Positions 32,429-36,583 of a DNA stretch of 36,583 bases are shown here, in pieces. The stretch's first letter is position 1, and each line of letters opens with the position of its first letter. Both the position numbers and the translations under genes were made by a program. This DNA is from Eubacteriales bacterium (lineage in GTDB: Bacteria > Bacillota > Clostridia > Lachnospirales > Lachnospiraceae): contig JAUNPU010000032.1 in NCBI GenBank assembly GCA_030536555.1, positions 1-36,583 of the forward strand, read 5' to 3'. Below the pieces are notes generated by a model. The model searched no databases, was not told the DNA's origin, and saw nothing but the letters and a program-made list of their open reading frames with translations.

Positions 32429-32566
32429 GTTTTATCCGTAGCTATGGCATAATAAACTGGCACAATTCTCCGGTACTACGGATAAAACCATAAGAATTCG
32501 CACACAAAGCAGGGAGCTGGAAGATGACATGAAATCGCACATGATAATCGTCATTTTCCGGCTCCC
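32429..32566. repeat. Two long inverted repeats between convergent genes
   Basis: The first is GTTTTATCCGTAG (32429-32441) and its perfect 13-bp complement at 32476-32488. A third copy of CGGATAAAA at 32405-32413 could pair with the left arm instead. The second is a 17-bp stem, GGGAGCTGGAAGATGAC (32512-32528) with GTCATTTTCCGGCTCCC (32550-32566), paired on plus RNA with two G-U pairs. Neither is followed immediately by a T run. They lie between the stops of the oxidoreductase and phoR. Confidence 0.6.
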
Positions 32567-32634
32567 CGTGTATTTTCGTAATTCAATTTTTTCGCAGCAA
32601 AATGCCACCTCCGGTGCTGCTATCGTCTGCATCC

Positions 32635-34308
32635 TCAGAACACAATCCGCACCTTCGTCCCCTTACCAAGACTGCTGGTAAGCTCCACCTTCGCCTTATG
32701 GTAGATGGCTCCGTGCTTCACGATCGACAGCCCCAGTCCGGTGCCGCCGATCTGCTTGGAATGGCTCTTGTCCACCCGGTAGAACCGCTCGAAGATCCGC
32801 TCCCGGTCCTCGGGCGGGATGCCGATGCCATTGTCCTCCACAGTCAGGACCGGATGTCCGTTTTCCATCTCTGTGGTAACGACCACGTAGCCCTTCGGCT
32901 TATTGTACTTGATAGCATTGTCACAGAGATTGAACAGCATCTCGTCAAGAATCTGCTGGTTTCCCTGCACCACCAGAGGGCCGCCCTTTAAGGCAAGGCT
33001 CACCTGGCTCTTAGCTGCCACATCACGCAGACGTCCTGCCACATTGGATGCCACCAGATGCAGGTCCACAGCGGTCTTCTCCACCTCAACCTGCTCCTCG
33101 TCAAGGCGGGACAGCTTGATGATATCACCTACCAGCGTAATCAGACGCTGGGCTTCGTTGTAAATCTTCTCGGAGAAGCGAGCCATATCCTTCGGCTGCA
33201 CCAGTCCGTTCTTCATGATCTCCGCATAGCCGGAAATGGAAGTCAGCGGGGTCTTCAGCTCGTGGGACACATTGGCTGTGAACTCCCTTCTCAGTTCTTC
33301 CCGATCCTGCTGCTCCGTCACATCCAGAATCACCACCACGGCGCCGCGCTTATCCCAGGATTCCACCACCGGATTGGCGATGATCTGGTAGTAGCGTCCG
33401 TTCAGCTCCAGATTCTGCTCGCCGCGCTCGCCCTGCAGGGCTGCATCGACCACCTGCCGGAAGCTGCTGGAACGATTGAAGCTGAGTACATTGATGCTGG
33501 CGTCTCCCGTCTTCTCCATATCTACTCCCAGAATGCGTGCAGCACTGCCATTGTAGGAAATCACATCGGCTCTGCTGTCCACCACAATAAAGCCTTCCCG
33601 CATGTTCTCCGTGATTGCAGTGAATTCCTCCTGCTTCTCCCGAAGCGTCTCCATCTGCTGCCGGATCGTCTCCTTCTGCTTCTCCAGTCGGCGCACCAGG
33701 GGAGACAGCTCGTCATACACCTTCTCCGCCTGCGGCTCATCCGGGTTCAGCCGGTTGATGGGTTCCACGATCCGCCTGGTCTGACGGTCCGCAATTCCCA
33801 TGGTCACGCCAAAGATCACCGCTGCCATCAGAATCATCAGCGGAATGGTGTTCACCATGGATGCCAGACCGCTTCGCATGGTACTCGCCACACGAATCAC
33901 CGAGCCGTCATGGAGCCGTGCCGCATAGTAGTAGGTCTGCTCCGCCAGCGTGTCGGAAAGCCGGGTACTGTGTCCGGCTCCGGTCTGCAGTGCCTGCCGG
34001 ATCTCCGGCCGGTCCCCGTGGTTCTCCAGCTCCCCGCTCGCCGCGTAGCTGTCGTACAGAACCTCGCCGTCCGTGTCCACCCAGGTAATCCGGTTGATAC
34101 TGTTGCCGTCACCCTTGCTGGCAAGATGATCCAGGAAGTCCTTTCCCCCGGTCTCCATGGCTGATTCCAGATAACGCACCTCGGTAATCACCGCCTGCTT
34201 CATCTGCGTCTGCATGTCCCGACACAAAAGCCAGGTAGAAAAAAGGGTCGCCAGCACCATGGAAAACAGAGCGACCATACACATATTCCAGTATATTTTC
34301 CGCTTCAT
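32635..34308 (-). CDS. phoR: Phosphate-sensing histidine kinase PhoR
   Basis: The 557-residue membrane kinase has helices at about 9-28 and 150-171 enclosing an external sensor of ~120 residues. A HAMP-like linker, a PAS domain (ITENMREGFIVVDSRADVISYN), HisKA with FTANVSHELKTPLTSISGYAE and a HATPase domain with N-box DNAIKYNK and GGTGLGLSIVKHG follow. The gene begins with a 4-bp ATGA overlap with phoP. Its position after pstB-phoU-phoP identifies it as PhoR rather than a generic kinase. In known systems PhoU and the Pst transporter hold PhoR inactive when phosphate is plentiful. Confidence 0.93.
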   Translation of the reverse strand: MKRKIYWNMCMVALFSMVLATLFSTWLLCRDMQTQMKQAVITEVRYLESAMETGGKDFLDHLASKGDGNSINRITWVDTDGEVLYDSYAASGELENHGDRPEIRQALQTGAGHSTRLSDTLAEQTYYYAARLHDGSVIRVASTMRSGLASMVNTIPLMILMAAVIFGVTMGIADRQTRRIVEPINRLNPDEPQAEKVYDELSPLVRRLEKQKETIRQQMETLREKQEEFTAITENMREGFIVVDSRADVISYNGSAARILGVDMEKTGDASINVLSFNRSSSFRQVVDAALQGERGEQNLELNGRYYQIIANPVVESWDKRGAVVVILDVTEQQDREELRREFTANVSHELKTPLTSISGYAEIMKNGLVQPKDMARFSEKIYNEAQRLITLVGDIIKLSRLDEEQVEVEKTAVDLHLVASNVAGRLRDVAAKSQVSLALKGGPLVVQGNQQILDEMLFNLCDNAIKYNKPKGYVVVTTEMENGHPVLTVEDNGIGIPPEDRERIFERFYRVDKSHSKQIGGTGLGLSIVKHGAIYHKAKVELTSSLGKGTKVRIVF

Positions 34309-34979
34309 CCAATCTCCTCCATCTTGTAACCTACGCCCCGGATGGTCTCGATATAGCAGCTTGCCGGTCCCAGCTTCTGACGCAGCGTCCGGATGTGCAC
34401 ATCCACAGTTCTAGTCTCACCGTCAAAGTCGTAACCCCAGATCTTGGACAGCAGCTGATCTCTGGTCAGCACGATGCCCTCATTATCCATCAGGAAGCAC
34501 AGCAGTTCAAATTCCTTGAAGGTAAGCGCCACCGGTTCTCCATTGACCTGAACCGAATGCTTATTCAGATCCACGCAGATCGGTCCGACCTGATAGCCGC
34601 CGGTCTTCTTCTCCGGCTCAGCCCGGCGCAGCAGCGCCCGAATCCGTGCCACCAGCTCCATCATGCCAAATGGCTTCGGCAGGTAGTCATCAGCTCCGCT
34701 GTCCAGTCCCACCACCTTGTCATACTCGGTACCCTTGGCAGTCAGCATCATAACCGGAAGCCTGGAGGTCTGTGCCGCCTCCCGCAGCTTCTTAAGGATG
34801 GTCAGTCCGTCCTCATCCGGCAGCATAATGTCAAGAAGCACCAGCTCCGGCAGCTCCATCTTCATCTCTTCCCAGAAGTCCTTCGCACAGGCAAATCCCT
34901 TCGCCTGCAGCCCGGTGGTCTGCAGCGTATAGATCACCAGCTCCCGGATACTGTTATCATCTTCCACAAGATATATCAT
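34305..34979 (-). CDS. phoP: Phosphate response regulator PhoP/PhoB
   Basis: The 224-residue OmpR-type regulator has the receiver acidic residues EDD at the start, a phospho-acceptor Asp in LVLLDIMLPDEDG, Lys in LPKPFGMMEL, and a winged-helix domain ending RGVGYKMEEIG. The frame is open to 35021, but the ATG at 34979 is behind AAAGGAAG and aligns with the family start (MIYLVEDD). It follows phoU after 86 bp, a gap with GC-rich complementary segments (TGCCCGG at 35012 and CCGGGCA at 35049) that might attenuate or stabilise the message. It overlaps phoR by 4 bp. It would control pst genes and possibly ppk. Confidence 0.94.
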   Translation of the reverse strand: MIYLVEDDNSIRELVIYTLQTTGLQAKGFACAKDFWEEMKMELPELVLLDIMLPDEDGLTILKKLREAAQTSRLPVMMLTAKGTEYDKVVGLDSGADDYLPKPFGMMELVARIRALLRRAEPEKKTGGYQVGPICVDLNKHSVQVNGEPVALTFKEFELLCFLMDNEGIVLTRDQLLSKIWGYDFDGETRTVDVHIRTLRQKLGPASCYIETIRGVGYKMEEIG

Positions 34980-35065
34980 TCTTATCTTCCTTTCCATGTA
35001 AAACCTGAGCTTGCCCGGCACCCGGGAGTCCCCATGTCATCCGATTCCCCGGGCACTCCGCTGCC

Positions 35066-35716
35066 CTAGGATTCCACATGCACCCCGGTGATGGAATACT
35101 CCACCCATTCGGCAATATTGGTGGCGTGATCGCCGATTCGCTCGAAATACTTGGCAACCATCAGCATATCCACGCATGCCTCGCTCATGGCATTGTCCAT
35201 CTCGCCCTGACTCAGAATCCCGATCAGCTCATCCTTCACTCTGCCGAACAGACCGTCCACCACATCATCGTATGCGATGACCTCCCGGGCAATCTTCAAA
35301 TCCTTCTTCACGAAGGAGTCAATGCTCTTGGTCACCATCTGGATCGTTGCCTCCGCCATATCACGGATGTGCAGACGGCTCTCGATGTTATTGCCCAGAA
35401 TGAAGCTGCTGATCTCGGCAATGTCAGATGCCTGATCACCGATTCGCTCCATGTCAGAGATCATTTTCAAAGCGGAAGAAACCTGGCGCAGGTCCCGTGC
35501 CACCGGCTGCTGCTTGAGAAGCAGTCTCATACACAGGCTCTCAATATCCCGCTCCTTCTGGTCGATCTCGTGGTCCGCCTTGTATACCTCCTCTGCCAGA
35601 TTCCCCTCGCCCATCAGCGTGCGGCTCGCATAGGAAATGGCATCCTCGCACAGTGCTCCCATGCGAATCAGCTCCACATTCAGCTGCTCTAACTGTTCAT
35701 CAAAACGATTGCGCAT
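35066..35716 (-). CDS. phoU: PhoU phosphate signalling protein
   Basis: The 216-residue all-helical protein has two three-helix repeats, each with the metal-binding signature E/D-x-x-x-D: SDMERIGDQASDIAE in the first and YFERIGDHATNIAEW in the second. It links the PstB ATPase with PhoR and represses Pho signalling when phosphate is high. The ATG at 35716 (MRNRFDEQLEQL) is chosen with GGGGAGG 10 bases upstream; a TTG at 35725 is too close to that site. The gene starts 1 bp after the pstB stop, which indicates tight coupling. Confidence 0.95.
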   Translation of the reverse strand: MRNRFDEQLEQLNVELIRMGALCEDAISYASRTLMGEGNLAEEVYKADHEIDQKERDIESLCMRLLLKQQPVARDLRQVSSALKMISDMERIGDQASDIAEISSFILGNNIESRLHIRDMAEATIQMVTKSIDSFVKKDLKIAREVIAYDDVVDGLFGRVKDELIGILSQGEMDNAMSEACVDMLMVAKYFERIGDHATNIAEWVEYSITGVHVES

Positions 35717-35717
35717 A

Positions 35718-36467
35718 TCAGCCAAACCTCCCCGTAATATAGTCTTCTGTCTTCTTGTTCTGCGGCATGGAGAAGATCTGCTCGGTCTTGCCGAACTCGA
35801 TCACCTCGCCCAACAGGAAAAATGCCGTCTTGTCGGAAATACGGGCCGCCTGCTGCATATTGTGCGTAACCATGACAATAGTATAATCCTTTTTCAACTC
35901 TACAGCAAGGTCTTCTATCTTCGATGTGGAAATCGGGTCCAGAGCCGACGTAGGCTCATCCATCAAAAGCACCTCCGGCTGCACCGCCAGTGCACGCGCA
36001 ATGCAAAGACGCTGCTGCTGTCCACCGGAAAGTCCCAGCGCACTCTTTTTTAAGCGGTCCTTCAGTTCATCCCAGATTGCCGCGTCGCGGAGAGATTTCT
36101 CCACAATATCATCCAGCTGCATCTTGGAATGAATGCCATGAGTCCTGGGTCCGAATGCAATGTTGTCATACACGCTCATGGGAAATGGATTGGGCTTCTG
36201 GAACACCATGCCCACCCGCTTGCGCAGCAGGTTGATGTCCATGTCTCCGTAAATGTCCTCGCCGTCCAGACGGATGCTGCCTGTGATCTTACAGCCCTCC
36301 ACCAGGTCGTTCATGCGGTTCAGGGATTTTAACAGGGTGGACTTTCCGCAGCCGGAAGGTCCGATGAAGGCGGTGATCTCATTGGCCTGGATATTTAAGT
36401 TGATGCCCTTCAATGCCTTGAAATCGCCGTAATATAATTCCATATTTTCAATCGTAAGCTTATCCAT
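35718..36467 (-). CDS. pstB: Phosphate ABC transporter ATPase PstB
   Basis: The 249-residue ATPase energises high-affinity phosphate import through PstCA. Walker [10 protein letters not shown], the PstB-specific [20 protein letters not shown], signature LSGGQQQRL and Walker [13 protein letters not shown] are intact. AAGGAGAACC precedes the ATG. The genes pstS, pstC and pstA are expected just beyond the right edge of the window. Downstream are phoU, phoP and phoR, so the operon combines uptake with its regulator. Confidence 0.97.
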   Translation of the reverse strand: MDKLTIENMELYYGDFKALKGINLNIQANEITAFIGPSGCGKSTLLKSLNRMNDLVEGCKITGSIRLDGEDIYGDMDINLLRKRVGMVFQKPNPFPMSVYDNIAFGPRTHGIHSKMQLDDIVEKSLRDAAIWDELKDRLKKSALGLSGGQQQRLCIARALAVQPEVLLMDEPTSALDPISTSKIEDLAVELKKDYTIVMVTHNMQQAARISDKTAFFLLGEVIEFGKTEQIFSMPQNKKTEDYITGRFG

Positions 36468-36513
36468 GGTTCTCCTTTTTACTGTCGATATCTGATTACT
36501 GTGCTTTTCCGGC

Positions 36514-36583
36514 TGTCCGGTAACCGGGTTTTCCGGCTGCCTTTGACTGTCTGTCCGGTTACCGGGTTTTCCGGCTGCCTTTG
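36514..36583. repeat. 38-bp tandem repeat upstream of pstB, at the window edge
   Basis: Two 32-bp copies (36514-36545 and 36552-36583), with a period of 38, differ at a single base. Each contains TGTCCGGTWACCGGG and TTTTCCGGCTGCCTTTG, and the CCGGT/ACCGG part is self-complementary. The array touches the window end, so more copies may follow. It lies in the short space between pstB and the presumed pstA. Confidence 0.88.

Noticed and set aside
33058..34164. 368-residue plus-strand frame opposite phoR
   Set aside because: Shadow of the kinase gene; no recognisable motif.

Overview
The window is a compact, GC-rich, Gram-positive chromosomal segment, best explained as a spore-forming Lachnospiraceae (Clostridia) gut bacterium. 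The support is a GerA/SpoVAF-type spore protein behind a sigma-G-like promoter, a DUF4250 small protein, a CmpB-type membrane protein, an Rpn-family nuclease, a CIRCE element at clpB, AGGAGG-type ribosome sites and GTG/TTG starts. The genus cannot be fixed from the sequence alone. Almost every gene is on the minus strand; only an asparaginase, a Gfo/Idh/MocA oxidoreductase and a candidate small RNA run on plus. I saw no rRNA, tRNA, CRISPR array, prophage or insertion sequence.

Layout, left to right. 0.1-6.4 kb: one minus-strand operon with an OmpR-type regulator, a histidine kinase, a large secreted/membrane protein of GldG-like layout, an ABC ATPase and an ABC-2 permease. 6.4-7.2 kb: gene-free, with palindromic hairpin repeats, small tandem repeats and the ppx-ppk terminator. 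7.2-11 kb: the polyphosphate operon ppx-ppk. 11-16.2 kb: pheA, plsC, a CmpB-type membrane gene, a cardiolipin synthase, an orphan prepilin and a DUF4250 gene. 16.5-19 kb: asparaginase convergent with the spore gene. 19-19.9 kb: a second gene-free stretch with a candidate ~125-nt small RNA and a second array of the same hairpins. 19.9-22.3 kb: malic enzyme and the Rpn-like protein. 22.5-25.4 kb: a GntR regulator, AEC transporter and GH28 polygalacturonase operon with a clear 28-bp operator. 25.5-29.8 kb: a CHASE-GGDEF protein and clpB. 29.8-31.3 kb: an AT-rich AbiE toxin-antitoxin pair with its own operator. 31.4-32.4 kb: oxidoreductase. 32.6-36.5 kb: the phosphate operon pstB-phoU-phoP-phoR, whose pstSCA part presumably lies just outside.

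Together the segment joins phosphate sensing and uptake (pst/pho) with phosphate storage (ppk/ppx), envelope lipid synthesis (plsC, cls), a sensor-controlled ABC module and a small pectin-degradation operon. The least explained material is intergenic: eight hairpins of one family (TTGGAYAATTTT, loop often with AAATC, AAAATTRTCCAA) in two arrays 13 kb apart, a promoter-hairpin-terminator small RNA, and at least seven unrelated minisatellites, two of them in frame inside proteins.
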